64,000 bases of DNA. Source: an uncultured bacterium. Lineage in GTDB: Bacteria > Verrucomicrobiota > Lentisphaeria > Victivallales > UBA1829. The notes beneath the pieces were generated by a model, which was given only the letters and a program-made list of their open reading frames with translations, searched no databases and had not been told where the DNA came from. The stretch covers positions 124,001 to 188,000 of the forward strand of contig CACYZF010000009.1 of the NCBI GenBank assembly GCA_902778895.1. The letters run 5' to 3'. Below, one piece after another: positions 26,021-34,792 of this stretch. How positions within the stretch are numbered: position 1 is the stretch's first letter; each line of letters starts with the position of its first letter. Both the position numbers and the translations under genes were made by a program.

Positions 26021-28246
26021 ATGAAAAAAAGCATCTGTATGCTCGGCTGCGCCATGATCGGCGTGCTGGCTGCATGCTCGTCCGACTCCGCTTTCAAACC
26101 GGCTGATCCGGCCCTCGTGGCCGCCGCCGACGCGGCTGTGATCACCCCGAGCGAGGAAGTCTCCGCTCAGATCCAGCAGAGATTCGCCAACGAACTGCGG
26201 ATCCTCAGGGAAAACAATATGACGCGGGAAACCATCAAGGACGCCGACGGCAGCATGTGGTATTGCCAGGGCGTCTACAATGAAGACCAGCCCGGCAAGC
26301 CCGCCATCGTCGTCTTCCTGCACGGCATCGGCGAACGCGGCGACGAAAACCTCGCCTCCATCCGCCTGGCCGTTCCCGATATCGTGAAGCAGATCAAGGA
26401 CGCCAAGCAGAAAGTCATCCTCCTCGCGCCCGAATGCCCGAGCAGCCAGCTCTGGGCTCCGCTCCATCGCGGCGGCACCGGTGCGAAACTGACCGAGAAG
26501 CCCGCGCAGGCGCTCGGCCTCGTTCCGGTCCTCATCCAGAAGAAGATCAAAGAATTCAACGCCGATCCCGACCGCGTGTACATCACCGGTCTCTCCATGG
26601 GCGGCTACGGCACCTGGGACCTCATCTCCCGTTACGGCACCGACCTCTTCGCGGCCGCGATGCCCTGCTGCGGCGGCGGCGATCCCGCACAGGCCGAAGC
26701 GAAGCTGAAAGACCTCCCGATCTGGATCTTCCACGGCGGAGCCGATCCGACCGTGCCCGTGATGCTTTCCCGTCGTATGTATACCGCGCTGAAGGATGCC
26801 GGCAATGACGATGTGTTCTACAAGGAATACCCCGGCGTGCAGCATGACTGCTGGACGCAGACCTACCGCAACCCGGAAGCCTGGAAGTGGCTGTTCTCGC
26901 AGAAGCGCGGCGTCAAGTCCGACGTCCGTCCGGAACAGGGCGAAGTCGTGAAAGTCACGCAGGAAGTATTTGAATCCGCGGGCGGCTTCGGCGGCGGTCG
27001 TGGCGGCCGCGGCGGCCAGGGTGGCCAGCGTGGACAAGGCCAGCGTGGACAAGGCCAGGGCATGGGCCAGGGCGGTCAGCGTCCGCAGGGCCAGGGCATG
27101 GGCCAGGGCGGTTTCGGCCAGGGCGGTCAGCGTCCGCAGGGCCAGGGCATGGGCCAGGGCGGCCAGAATTCCCAGCGCGCCCGCGACCTCCAGATCATCC
27201 GCAACAACGATCTGAAACAGCTTGAATACAAGACCGATGACGGCCACAAAGTCTGGTATTGCGAAGGCACCTACAACATGGATGCCGCCGGCAAGCCCGC
27301 CATCCTGCTCTTCCTCCACGGCGGCGGCGAACGCGGCGACGATACCGACAACGCCAGTCAGGTCCGTCTGGGCCTCCCCGCCATCATCCGTGCGATCAAG
27401 GCCGATCCGACCCGCAAGGTCGTCGTCCTCGCTCCGCAGTGCCCGAGCAGCCAGTCCTGGGGCGGCATGGGACGTCTCCCCGAAGACGGCTCCGCCGCGA
27501 TCGACATCCTTCCGAAGCTCATTGAGCAGAAGATCAAAGATTACAACGCCGACCCGGACCGCGTGTACATCACCGGTTTCTCCATGGGCGGCATCGGCAC
27601 GCTTGAAATGTGCGCCCGCAGACCCGACCTCTATGCGGCTGCCGTTGCGATCTGCTGCGGCGGTTCCCAGTATCAGGCCGACAGGATGGTCTATATCCCG
27701 ACCCAGCTCCATCAGGGCGCCGATGACCCGACTGTCCAGCCTGCCCGTACCCGCGCTTTCTTCGATATGTTGAAGAACGCCGGCAACACCAAGGTCACGT
27801 ACACGGAATATCCCGGCGTTGGACACAACTCCTGGGACAATGCCTATGCCGACGCAAAGACCTGGACTTGGCTTTTCGCGCAGAAGCGTGATCCGCAGCG
27901 TCCTGTGCCTCAGGCTTCAGCTCAGCCCCAGGGTGGCCAGCGTCCTGCCGGTCAGCCCGGCCAGGGCGGCTTCGGCGGTGGTTTCGGCCAGGGCGGTCAG
28001 CGTCCGCAGGGTCAGGGCATGGGCCAGGGCTTCGGTCAGGGCGGTCAGCGTCCGCAGGGTCAGGGCATGGGCCAGGGCGGTCAGCGTGGCCAGCAGGGCC
28101 CCAGATCCACCGTCAATACCATCAGTGACATCCAGACCAAGTTCCCCGAAGAGTACAAGGAAGCGCAGAAGCTTCGCCAGACGAATCCCGCGGCTTATCG
28201 TGAGAAACTCCGCGAACTCCAGGGCAAACTCACTGCTGCGAACTGA
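26021..28246 (+). CDS. Lipoprotein with two esterase domains and Gly/Gln-rich linkers
   Basis: This 741-residue protein has a lipoprotein signal (LAAC, Cys19) and two alpha/beta-hydrolase domains of the LpqC/PHB-depolymerase/feruloyl-esterase type. Domain 1 (about 60-315) has GLSMGG with Ser192, Asp242 and His275. Domain 2 (about 395-630) has GFSMGG with Ser521, an Asp pair at 568-569 and His602, so both triads look intact. Between them (321-383) and after domain 2 (about 635-705) are repeats built on GQGMGQGGQRPQ. The C-terminal 35 residues are charged and helical. A GGAGGA site precedes the ATG. Removal of acetyl or feruloyl groups from xylan is inferred from the neighbouring GH10 enzyme. 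Confidence 0.82.
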   Translation: MKKSICMLGCAMIGVLAACSSDSAFKPADPALVAAADAAVITPSEEVSAQIQQRFANELRILRENNMTRETIKDADGSMWYCQGVYNEDQPGKPAIVVFLHGIGERGDENLASIRLAVPDIVKQIKDAKQKVILLAPECPSSQLWAPLHRGGTGAKLTEKPAQALGLVPVLIQKKIKEFNADPDRVYITGLSMGGYGTWDLISRYGTDLFAAAMPCCGGGDPAQAEAKLKDLPIWIFHGGADPTVPVMLSRRMYTALKDAGNDDVFYKEYPGVQHDCWTQTYRNPEAWKWLFSQKRGVKSDVRPEQGEVVKVTQEVFESAGGFGGGRGGRGGQGGQRGQGQRGQGQGMGQGGQRPQGQGMGQGGFGQGGQRPQGQGMGQGGQNSQRARDLQIIRNNDLKQLEYKTDDGHKVWYCEGTYNMDAAGKPAILLFLHGGGERGDDTDNASQVRLGLPAIIRAIKADPTRKVVVLAPQCPSSQSWGGMGRLPEDGSAAIDILPKLIEQKIKDYNADPDRVYITGFSMGGIGTLEMCARRPDLYAAAVAICCGGSQYQADRMVYIPTQLHQGADDPTVQPARTRAFFDMLKNAGNTKVTYTEYPGVGHNSWDNAYADAKTWTWLFAQKRDPQRPVPQASAQPQGGQRPAGQPGQGGFGGGFGQGGQRPQGQGMGQGFGQGGQRPQGQGMGQGGQRGQQGPRSTVNTISDIQTKFPEEYKEAQKLRQTNPAAYREKLRELQGKLTAAN
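26980..27170 (+). repeat. Gly/Gln-coding repeat tract, inter-domain linker
   Basis: The tract contains near-identical units built from GGCCAGGGCATGGGCCAGG and GGTCAGCGTCCGCAG. The same units reappear at 27960-28100 after domain 2, which suggests recent duplication or gene conversion. Confidence 0.75.
27960..28100 (+). repeat. Gly/Gln-coding repeat tract, C-terminal linker
   Basis: The same repeat units as at 26980-27170, here between esterase domain 2 and the charged C-terminal helix. Confidence 0.75.
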
Positions 28247-28279
28247 TTTGAATCGGGTCTTCCCGATCTGACATCAATG

Positions 28280-28322
28280 GAAGCCGGCCGGGCGCCGATA
28301 CGATCCGGCCGGCTTCTTTTTT
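28280..28322 (+). terminator. Terminator of the tandem esterase gene
   Basis: A perfect 12-bp stem (GAAGCCGGCCGG with CCGGCCGGCTTC) is followed by six Ts. Confidence 0.92.
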
Positions 28323-28389
28323 CTCTGCTTCCAGAAAAACTTTTTGAGGTGAAAAACTTCCGGAATCACGATATTTTTCCGTTTCCGGC

Positions 28390-28417
28390 TTGTTTTTCCC
28401 GAAAAAGGCAATATATT
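28390..28417 (+). promoter_or_regulatory. Promoter for the ferredoxin gene
   Basis: TTGTTT (28390-28395) and TATATT (28412-28417), 16 bases apart, about 45 bases before the start. Confidence 0.5.
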
Positions 28418-28460
28418 AACTGATGCCTTACCACCTTAACCCTAAACAAGGAGTACTACA

Positions 28461-28634
28461 ATGGCTGCAAAAGTCGATAAGAGCAAATGCGCCGGCTGCG
28501 AATCCTGCGTCGGAGCCTGCCCCGTCAACGCGATTTCCATGAAAGACGGCGCTGCCGAAGTCAACGAAGCCGATTGCGTCGGCTGCGGCGCCTGCGCTGG
28601 CGAATGCCCCTGCGAAGCGATCACGGTTGAGTAA
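28461..28634 (+). CDS. 2[4Fe-4S] ferredoxin
   Basis: This 57-residue clostridial-type ferredoxin carries low-potential electrons. Two cluster motifs are complete: CAGCESCVGACP (10-21) and CVGCGACAGECP (39-50). AAGGAG precedes the ATG. It is monocistronic, with its own promoter and terminator, which fits high expression in a fermentative anaerobe. Confidence 0.95.
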   Translation: MAAKVDKSKCAGCESCVGACPVNAISMKDGAAEVNEADCVGCGACAGECPCEAITVE

Positions 28635-28660
28635 TCATCCATCCGCTTTTTGCAAGAAGA

Positions 28661-28687
28661 AACCCGGCTGAACGGCCGGGTTTTTTT
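28661..28687 (+). terminator. Ferredoxin terminator
   Basis: AACCCGGC pairs with GCCGGGTT around a short loop, followed by seven Ts. Confidence 0.88.
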
Positions 28688-28755
28688 GTGCCCGGATCCG
28701 CAGAGAGATTTCGTTCGTCAGGCTTTCGCGATTCTCTGAAAAAGAGAAGTTTCAT

Positions 28756-28784
28756 TGATTTTTTCCTCATTTTGTGCTATATTA
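28756..28784 (+). promoter_or_regulatory. Promoter for the phosphoethanolamine transferase gene
   Basis: TTGATT (28756-28761) and TATATT (28779-28784) are 17 bases apart, with TGC before the -10. Confidence 0.6.
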
Positions 28785-28861
28785 ATATTTTACTCCAAAA
28801 TCAGGATGTCTCATCCCCGGAATACAACAGAAAATAAGTAACCCGGCGCCTGCCGCATTCA

Positions 28862-30499
28862 ATGGAAAATAACCTCAAAAAACATGCGAAAGCCCTGCTC
28901 GGCAACATCTGGGGTTTTCTGGTCGTGTATCTTCTTCTGATCGCGGGCCCGGATTATCTGCCGCGCCTCTTCGTGCAGCGCGACCAGATCCCGCTGGAAT
29001 GGGCCGGGGCATTGTCCGCGCTGGCGGGATACATCTTTCCGTTTGCGCCGCTCTTTCTGCTCCGCGGACGCTGGTTCCGGGCGTATGCGGTCGTCCTGAT
29101 GTTTCTTGCCGCGCTCAGTTTCTTCGTCTGCGGATATGTGGTCCTGCGGTTTCACATGCCGCTGCATGCAGGCACGCTGAATCTGCTGTCCACGACTTCC
29201 TGGCGCGAATCCCGCGAGTTTATGCTCCGGGAGATCATTTCGCTCTCCATGGTTTATTATGTGCTCGCCACAGCGCTCGGGCTTTCGATCGTATGGTTTT
29301 TCGGGTTCGGAGTGACCCCTCTCCCGAACCGGAAGCTGTCCTCGGTCATCGCCGGATTATGTGTCCTTCCGATCGTATGGATCTACACCTATTACTCATG
29401 GATCAGTCCCGATCCCGTGCTGCGCGGCTCCGCCGCGTGGTTTGCGCTTCTGCCCAACGAGGTGGCGGATTCCGACAGGAAGATGGATATCCTGCACGAA
29501 TGTATCGTGTATCCGCAGATCCCGCAGGACCTGACCTGCGAAGGCCCGGCGGACGTGGCGGTGATCGTGATCGGCGAAAGTGCCGTCCGCACGCACCTCT
29601 CGCTGTACGGATACAACCGTGACACGACGCCCGAACTGGAGAAGAACATCAACGAACTCGTCGTATTCCGGAACGTGATCTCCGCGATGCCGGTCACGAA
29701 CTATTCGCTGTACTATATGCTGACGTTCAAGACGCTCTACGACCAGCTGCATCCGCGCGCCACGATCATGTCCGTGCTGGACCGCGCGGGCTACCACATC
29801 GACGCCTATTCCACGCAGGAGAACTTCGGCGAGAACTCCGTTTCCGCGCTGTTCACCCCGTGGCATCCCAAATACCGTGAAAACGAATTCGACGGATGCC
29901 TGATCGACGACGTCCGCGAAGCCCTCGCGAACCGCAAGGACCCCACGCTGATCATCCTCCACATCATGGGCAGCCACATCACCTACCGGAACCGCTATCC
30001 CGAGGAGTTCAATCATTTCGCGGAACAGAAGCCGGAGGTTTCCGGGCAGGAGATCAATCCGCTGTTCCAGGAGAACATCAACACCTACGACAACACCATC
30101 CGTTACACGGACTATGTACTCGGCAACATCATCGAACAGCTGAAGGCCGCAGGCGGAAAGAACATGCTGTTCTATTTCTCCGACCACGGCGAGAACGTCG
30201 AGACGAGTTTCCTGCAGAACTACCGCGACGCGGAAAAACGCGATTCCTACGAGATTCCGTTCCTGTTCTGGTTCTCGCCCGAATACCGCGAGGCGTACCC
30301 GGAACGCATCGCCGCCGCGGAAGCCGCCGTGGACAAGCCGATCCAGCTGGACCGCGCTGCGGAAGGCATCCTCTCCATTTTCGGCGTTTCTTCGCAGAGT
30401 TATCCCGCGAGCGAGAATTTCCTTTCGCCGGAGTTCGCCATCAAGCCGCGGTACATGATGGAAGGCCACGTCCTCTACAGGGAAGACGAGGACGAGTGA
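28862..30499 (+). CDS. Phosphoethanolamine transferase (EptA/CptA-like)
   Basis: This 545-residue membrane enzyme adds phosphoethanolamine to lipid A or other envelope glycolipids. An N-terminal region with about five membrane helices (1-190) is followed by a sulfatase-fold periplasmic domain. IGESAVRTHLSLYGYNRDT holds the metal-binding Glu. The Thr of MPVTNYSLYYML fits the nucleophile position, and SDHGENV provides late metal ligands. In size and motifs it is closer to CptA than EptA. Such modification lowers surface charge and can raise resistance to cationic peptides. It stands alone between a terminator and a convergent gene. Confidence 0.87.
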   Translation: MENNLKKHAKALLGNIWGFLVVYLLLIAGPDYLPRLFVQRDQIPLEWAGALSALAGYIFPFAPLFLLRGRWFRAYAVVLMFLAALSFFVCGYVVLRFHMPLHAGTLNLLSTTSWRESREFMLREIISLSMVYYVLATALGLSIVWFFGFGVTPLPNRKLSSVIAGLCVLPIVWIYTYYSWISPDPVLRGSAAWFALLPNEVADSDRKMDILHECIVYPQIPQDLTCEGPADVAVIVIGESAVRTHLSLYGYNRDTTPELEKNINELVVFRNVISAMPVTNYSLYYMLTFKTLYDQLHPRATIMSVLDRAGYHIDAYSTQENFGENSVSALFTPWHPKYRENEFDGCLIDDVREALANRKDPTLIILHIMGSHITYRNRYPEEFNHFAEQKPEVSGQEINPLFQENINTYDNTIRYTDYVLGNIIEQLKAAGGKNMLFYFSDHGENVETSFLQNYRDAEKRDSYEIPFLFWFSPEYREAYPERIAAAEAAVDKPIQLDRAAEGILSIFGVSSQSYPASENFLSPEFAIKPRYMMEGHVLYREDEDE

Positions 30500-30534
30500 T
30501 CCGCGTGCTGAATAATCCGTTCAGCGGGATTTCT

Positions 30535-31311
30535 TCAGTTCGCGCCGCGCGGCTGGATTGCCGGAGCAGGCTGTTTGCGGGAAATGACCGTGACCTGGCA
30601 TCCGCACGCCTCGAAGACCGTTTTGATCTTCTCCAGACGTTCCCTTGACGGGATTTCGATCCAGTCCTCCGTGCCGGGGCGGTCGAGCGAATTGATCTGC
30701 ACCTGGTCGGGCGCGATCTCGCGCAGGCAGTTCACGAAGCGTTCGAGCGAGGCGGGGGAATCGTTGATGCCGGGCACGATGAAGACCTCCAGCCACATTT
30801 CCACCTTGTTGACCGCGCGGAACGACTTCAGCGCCGCCATGAGGCCGTCGAAGGTCACGCCGGGAGCGGGACGGTTGATACGCACGAATTCCTCTTCATT
30901 CGAGGCGTCCAGCGAGGGCATGATGAGGTCGATCCCTTCGAGTTCCTTCTGCAAGCCCGGATCGCCGAGCAGCGTGGCGTTCGTGATGAGGCAGATCTTG
31001 ACTTCCGGACGCTTCGATTTCACGGCGCGGATGATCCGCCCGATGCCGGTGTGGAGCGTGGGCTCGCCGACGCCGGAGAACGTCACGTAGTCGATTTTTT
31101 CGTGTTTCTCGAAGAAGGCATCGAGTTCGGCGAGGGTGTGTTCGACGGGATAGAAATCGCCGCGCTCCATGGTCAGGTTCGTGGTCGCGCCGCATTCGCA
31201 GTAGACGCAGTCCAGCGAGCATGTCTTGAACGGCAGGAGGTCGACGCCGAGCGAGACGCCGAGTCTGCGGGAAATGATCGGTCCGAATACGCTTTTCTTT
31301 TTCTCTGTCAT
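30535..31311 (-). CDS. Radical SAM protein
   Basis: This 258-residue radical SAM enzyme has the cluster motif CSLDCVYC (Cys31, Cys35, Cys38), a SAM-binding GVGEPTL block and IPGIND-type later motifs. It resembles the wyosine-related/MoaA-like radical SAM proteins of unknown substrate found in many anaerobes. It ends about 35 bases from the convergent transferase gene and lies downstream of mntP with a 21-base gap, so the two may be co-transcribed. Confidence 0.8.
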   Translation of the reverse strand: MTEKKKSVFGPIISRRLGVSLGVDLLPFKTCSLDCVYCECGATTNLTMERGDFYPVEHTLAELDAFFEKHEKIDYVTFSGVGEPTLHTGIGRIIRAVKSKRPEVKICLITNATLLGDPGLQKELEGIDLIMPSLDASNEEEFVRINRPAPGVTFDGLMAALKSFRAVNKVEMWLEVFIVPGINDSPASLERFVNCLREIAPDQVQINSLDRPGTEDWIEIPSRERLEKIKTVFEACGCQVTVISRKQPAPAIQPRGAN

Positions 31312-31332
31312 ATCTGAAGCTCCTCCCGGGGT

Positions 31333-32061
31333 TCACCCGAAAAACATGATTTTTACCGCGATGCTGAGCAGCACACAGCCGCCCACGATCGAACTCCTGT
31401 TGCCGAGCCGGTCGCCGAACGTGCGTCCGGAGACGCAGCCCGCGGCGGAGATGGCCGCCGTGACCGCGCCGATCACCAGCACGTCGCCGGTGATGTCCGT
31501 GCGCCCGAGACATGCGTAGGAGACGCCGACAAGTAACGCGTCGACGCTCGTGGCGAACGACAGCACGATGAGGCGGCGGAGCGAACACACGCCGATGACA
31601 TTCGCCGGGTCCTCCGCCTTCGATAAGCCTTCGCGGAGCATCTGCGCCGCCACAAACGCCAGCAGCAGTCCGGCGGCGATCCGTCCGAGTTTCTGCACGA
31701 GTCCGCCGCACAGTCCGCTCCCGAACCAGCCGATCGCCGGCATCAGAGCCTGAAACAGGCCGAACGACGCCGCGACCAGCACGATCTTGTCCCAGGTCAG
31801 CGTCTCGACGCCCTGATTCCGTTTGCATCCGCAGGTATGCGAGCCGCGCGCGCGGCAGACGGTGCAGACCGGAGCGGCGGGCGTCGGGCTGAGGAACGGC
31901 AGACGGCGGAGCAGGGGCAGTTTTGCCGGGGCAGCCGGGGCGGGATCCGGCGCGGTCTGCGATTTCGGACAGGTCCAGCCGACTGCACCGAGCGCGAGGG
32001 AGACTGCGAGCGCATCCATCGCGAGGGCAACGCCCATGAATGATGCTTCCAGTATGTTCAC
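31333..32061 (-). CDS. mntP: MntP-like manganese exporter with Cys-rich insert
   Basis: MntP family proteins export Mn(II). The 242-residue protein has the two family halves with acidic motifs in membrane helices: AMDALAVSLALG (14-25) and the repeat-related SFATSVDALLVGVSYAC. Family members are about 190 residues; here an extra loop (about 31-90) between helices 1 and 2 contains Cys66, Cys69, His75, Cys77 and Cys79, a likely metal-binding site. The start is GTG at 32061: GAGGTGAC lies immediately upstream and no ATG fits. No yybP-ykoY riboswitch was recognised in the leader. Confidence 0.82.
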   Translation of the reverse strand: MNILEASFMGVALAMDALAVSLALGAVGWTCPKSQTAPDPAPAAPAKLPLLRRLPFLSPTPAAPVCTVCRARGSHTCGCKRNQGVETLTWDKIVLVAASFGLFQALMPAIGWFGSGLCGGLVQKLGRIAAGLLLAFVAAQMLREGLSKAEDPANVIGVCSLRRLIVLSFATSVDALLVGVSYACLGRTDITGDVLVIGAVTAAISAAGCVSGRTFGDRLGNRSSIVGGCVLLSIAVKIMFFG

Positions 32062-32604
32062 AGCGTCACCTCGCAGGTTGTTTCCGGATCCGCTTTCAAG
32101 CTCAAAAACCGGTCGTATGTCCGGAAAAAAGGCAAAAAAAATGGTACGCCCTCGGAGAATTCACGCAGGTTTTCCATTTTTCGCTCAAAATGCCGTAAAT
32201 CCATCAATTCCGCCTCAGCAAATGCAAATTATGGCACAAAATCACGCGCATTTTCTTTTGAGAAAAATGGGGAAAAAATGGGCCAAATCCGTCTTTTATG
32301 GGGAAAAAATGGGGAAGTTTTTTGAGTTGTATATCGGCCATCAGACAGCGAGCCGATCACCATGATCGCCTCTTTGAACCGCCTGACATAATACTATATC
32401 ACGGATAATCCCCATTTCAAGGGCTGAAACCGATATATTCGCGTCAAAACGGTATACCTGCTAGTTGTTGGCTGCATTCGACAATGCTCCTTGTGTTAGC
32501 ACCGACAACCAAGTGGCGGTCGTCCGTTTTCGAGGATATATGACTGGAATGCAGCAAAGAAAAAGCTGCTGAACTCATCACCCTCAAAGAAAGGAATTCT
32601 CACC
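32062..32604. other. 543-base divergent region with inverted repeats
   Basis: No gene is seen. At 32260-32320 the segment ATGGGGAAAAAATGGG occurs twice. At 32471-32479 and 32547-32555 a 9-bp inverted repeat (GCTGCATTC/GAATGCAGC) brackets further possible stems (GTTGTTGG with CCGACAAC), which would fold the leader of the secreted-protein gene downstream. Confidence 0.5.
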
Positions 32605-33159
32605 ATGAAGAAAACTCTCCTCTCGCTCCTCCTCGGCCTCCTGTCCATTTCAGCCGTTCACGCTCAACAGACGGTCATCGTTCAACGTCCGGGGATATTC
32701 ACGGACATCGCCACGGCACTCGTTGCTGTTCCGGCAGCCGCCTTGACCGGGATCGTCGAAGGGACGGTCGAATCTGTTGGTTCTTTACTCAATGGTTCAA
32801 CTACCGTCGTCACGACTCCTGCTCCGGTCATTGTCGCGCCGCGTCCTCCGGCTGTTGTTGCACCTGCCCCGGTCGTGGTTCCCAACAACCAGGTGGTGGT
32901 AACATCCCCCATCGTGGTTGGTGCTCCGACCACGACTGTCACCACAACCGTCGGGAGCCCGGTCAGAGTACCGGGAGGAACATTTATTCCGACACCAACA
33001 ACGACAATCACGACGAACTACGGCAACGGCACATCTGTCACCGTAACCCGTCCGGCAGGCGGGTTTGAACTCGGTTCTGGCACCGTTTATCCTGTTCCTC
33101 CGGAACGTCGGGTTGGATTGAGCCCGTTTGTAAATCCGTACATTAATCGCCAGCGATAA
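32605..33159 (+). CDS. Secreted Pro/Val/Thr-rich protein
   Basis: This 184-residue protein has a clear signal peptide (KKTLLSLLLGLLSISAVHAQ). The mature part is low-complexity: Val, Thr, Pro and Ala dominate, with patterns such as TTVVTTPAPVIVAPRPPAV, followed by a Gly/Asn-containing C-terminus. Such proteins are usually surface or envelope components. An AAAGGAA site precedes the ATG. I cannot name a family. Confidence 0.7.
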   Translation: MKKTLLSLLLGLLSISAVHAQQTVIVQRPGIFTDIATALVAVPAAALTGIVEGTVESVGSLLNGSTTVVTTPAPVIVAPRPPAVVAPAPVVVPNNQVVVTSPIVVGAPTTTVTTTVGSPVRVPGGTFIPTPTTTITTNYGNGTSVTVTRPAGGFELGSGTVYPVPPERRVGLSPFVNPYINRQR

Positions 33160-33194
33160 ACGCTTTTGAACAGAGATGAGCAGAATCTGAGGAG

Positions 33195-33230
33195 ACCCTG
33201 CCGGACACGCTTCGTGTCCGGCAGGGTGTT
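33195..33230 (+). terminator. Very strong hairpin between convergent genes
   Basis: A perfect 14-bp stem (ACCCTGCCGGACAC with GTGTCCGGCAGGGT) and a GCTTC loop, then GTTT. The U-tract is weak, but the stem separates the secreted-protein gene from abiEii. Confidence 0.75.
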
Positions 33231-33254
33231 TGAACAGGATTTGAGCTTGTTTCT

Positions 33255-34091
33255 TTATCCAAGAGCAGCGACCTTGAGCTTTCTTACGCTTTTGTTCACT
33301 TCTTCCCATGTAAGTTCGCCGACAAAGAAATTGTCTCGACGATATTTGTCCCACATATTCAGCATGGCTGGATCGTTTTTGACCTCTTCAAGGATGGAAT
33401 CGAATCGTGGCAGCATATCCGTTGTGTTCCGCTTCATACTGGTTGCCATGAAGGCATCATGAAGAACCTTGTGGTTGATGGCCGCCTGCTGCATCAGGAC
33501 GTGGATGTCGTAGAAGTCGCGCATTCTGGTATTGGCCGTTTCTCTTGCCATGATCGTTTCGAGTTTCTCGCCCAGAAGCGTCTCCAGATTGTATGACCTC
33601 AAGTTGAGCGTGCGATCCTCGAACATCAGCTTGTAGGAATACGGCACGTCGTGAGGCGTGATTACATCACCCGTGGAGATGTCGATCTTGATCGCCTGAC
33701 GCATCTTGTCAAGCGTAGCCTCCAGCATGAAACGGATGCCGGGATAGTCGTGTTCCTCCATGATGTCGGACACCTTCGTGATGGCGAAGGAAACGCAGTC
33801 CTGTACGTCAACCCGAAGAATGTCCTCAATGACGCTTCGGGCGTTCTCCATCGTCAGCGGCATGGCCTGCATGGTCGTATCAATGTCCATAGTCGCTCTG
33901 GCCTCAAGCCCGACCATCGAAGCAACGAGCATTCCTCCCTTCAAAATGAACTTGTCCCGATATGGCGACATAGCCACGCGTTCCAGGAAACGCTCCATGA
34001 TGAAAGTCCGGATCAGAACTCTTGCCCGGTCGTTGTCTCCGCCTGACATATTCCGGATTTTAGCTTTAAGCTGCATTGATGTCGTAATCAC
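33255..34091 (-). CDS. abiEii: AbiEii/AbiGii nucleotidyltransferase toxin
   Basis: This toxin of the AbiE (type IV) toxin-antitoxin system is a DNA-polymerase-beta-like nucleotidyltransferase; relatives inactivate tRNA or trap GTP, causing growth arrest and abortive infection. The 278-residue protein has KGGMLV (51-56; the GG motif) and MDIDTT (68-73; catalytic Asp69 and Asp71). Later LGEKLETIMARE and RMRDFYD match family motifs III and IV. The first codons overlap the antitoxin stop (ATGA), so translation is coupled. Confidence 0.9.
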   Translation of the reverse strand: MITTSMQLKAKIRNMSGGDNDRARVLIRTFIMERFLERVAMSPYRDKFILKGGMLVASMVGLEARATMDIDTTMQAMPLTMENARSVIEDILRVDVQDCVSFAITKVSDIMEEHDYPGIRFMLEATLDKMRQAIKIDISTGDVITPHDVPYSYKLMFEDRTLNLRSYNLETLLGEKLETIMARETANTRMRDFYDIHVLMQQAAINHKVLHDAFMATSMKRNTTDMLPRFDSILEEVKNDPAMLNMWDKYRRDNFFVGELTWEEVNKSVRKLKVAALG

Positions 34092-34690
34092 AGCATGACC
34101 TCCGTATAGATTCGCACGTTTTCCTCAATTCCGAGCTCTTTGGCATACCGCATCAGATTGCCGAGTTTCTTTTTTTCGCCGCTCATATACTCCCTCATCG
34201 CAGTTCGGAACGTCTGGACTTCCACATCCTTCCTGCATCGGATCATGTCGCAGATCGTCCGTTCGCGGTCATAAACCGGGACTTCGTTACCGTAGGCCGT
34301 TTTCACCTTCGTAACGCCCAGAGCATACCATTCCGGCTTGGAATGGATGACTCGGATTCCCTGCCTGTTAATATGCGTTGAATTGTAGCCTTCTGGCACC
34401 GTTACTGTGGTGGCAGCCGGTTCGCGTTCCATCAGGCCATGAAGGTAAAGCGCGCTTTCGTGCGAAAACACGATTCTGCTGTTCCGAAGGGCAAGAAGAT
34501 AATAGTCGTCTGGCCAAGCATCCGCTGTTGCATATACGCCGTGGGCGGTTCGCGCCATTCCTCGCGTCTTCAGGTATTTCATCAGCGTATAGTTCGAAAT
34601 GGAGTGCTTGCGGACGGCGGACACCTGGAGATAACCGTTCCCGGCCTCCACCAGTCGATCCATGAGAGCGTATTGTTTCATTTCCGTCAC
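34088..34690 (-). CDS. abiEi: AbiEi antitoxin / transcriptional regulator
   Basis: The 200-residue antitoxin has an N-terminal winged-helix (about 1-60, VSAVRKHSISNYTLMKYLKTRGMARTAHGVY region) and a C-terminal AbiEi domain (about 70-200). AbiEi proteins repress their own promoter and neutralise the toxin without stable binding. AAGGTGA precedes the ATG. It is followed by the toxin with a 4-base overlap. Confidence 0.88.
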   Translation of the reverse strand: MTEMKQYALMDRLVEAGNGYLQVSAVRKHSISNYTLMKYLKTRGMARTAHGVYATADAWPDDYYLLALRNSRIVFSHESALYLHGLMEREPAATTVTVPEGYNSTHINRQGIRVIHSKPEWYALGVTKVKTAYGNEVPVYDRERTICDMIRCRKDVEVQTFRTAMREYMSGEKKKLGNLMRYAKELGIEENVRIYTEVML

Positions 34691-34723
34691 CTTGATTTGT
34701 TTTTGAGTTTAGATTTATCTTTT

Positions 34724-34792
34724 CTCGCTATCTAAAGCAAAAGATGATAGCGAGACTACAATAAAATATAACACGACAGGAGAAAAATACAA
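34724..34792 (-). promoter_or_regulatory. abiE promoter and inverted-repeat operator
   Basis: Leftward: TTGTAT (complement of 34787-34792), 16 bases, TATATT (complement of 34765-34770). Just downstream lies a perfect 9-bp inverted repeat, CTCGCTATC (34724-34732) and GATAGCGAG (34746-34754), separated by 13 bases. AbiEi antitoxins are known to bind inverted repeats in their own promoter. Confidence 0.7.

Noticed and set aside
32062..32300. Manganese riboswitch (yybP-ykoY) before mntP
   Set aside because: I could not find the conserved core sequences in the leader; only an A-rich stretch and short repeats are present.
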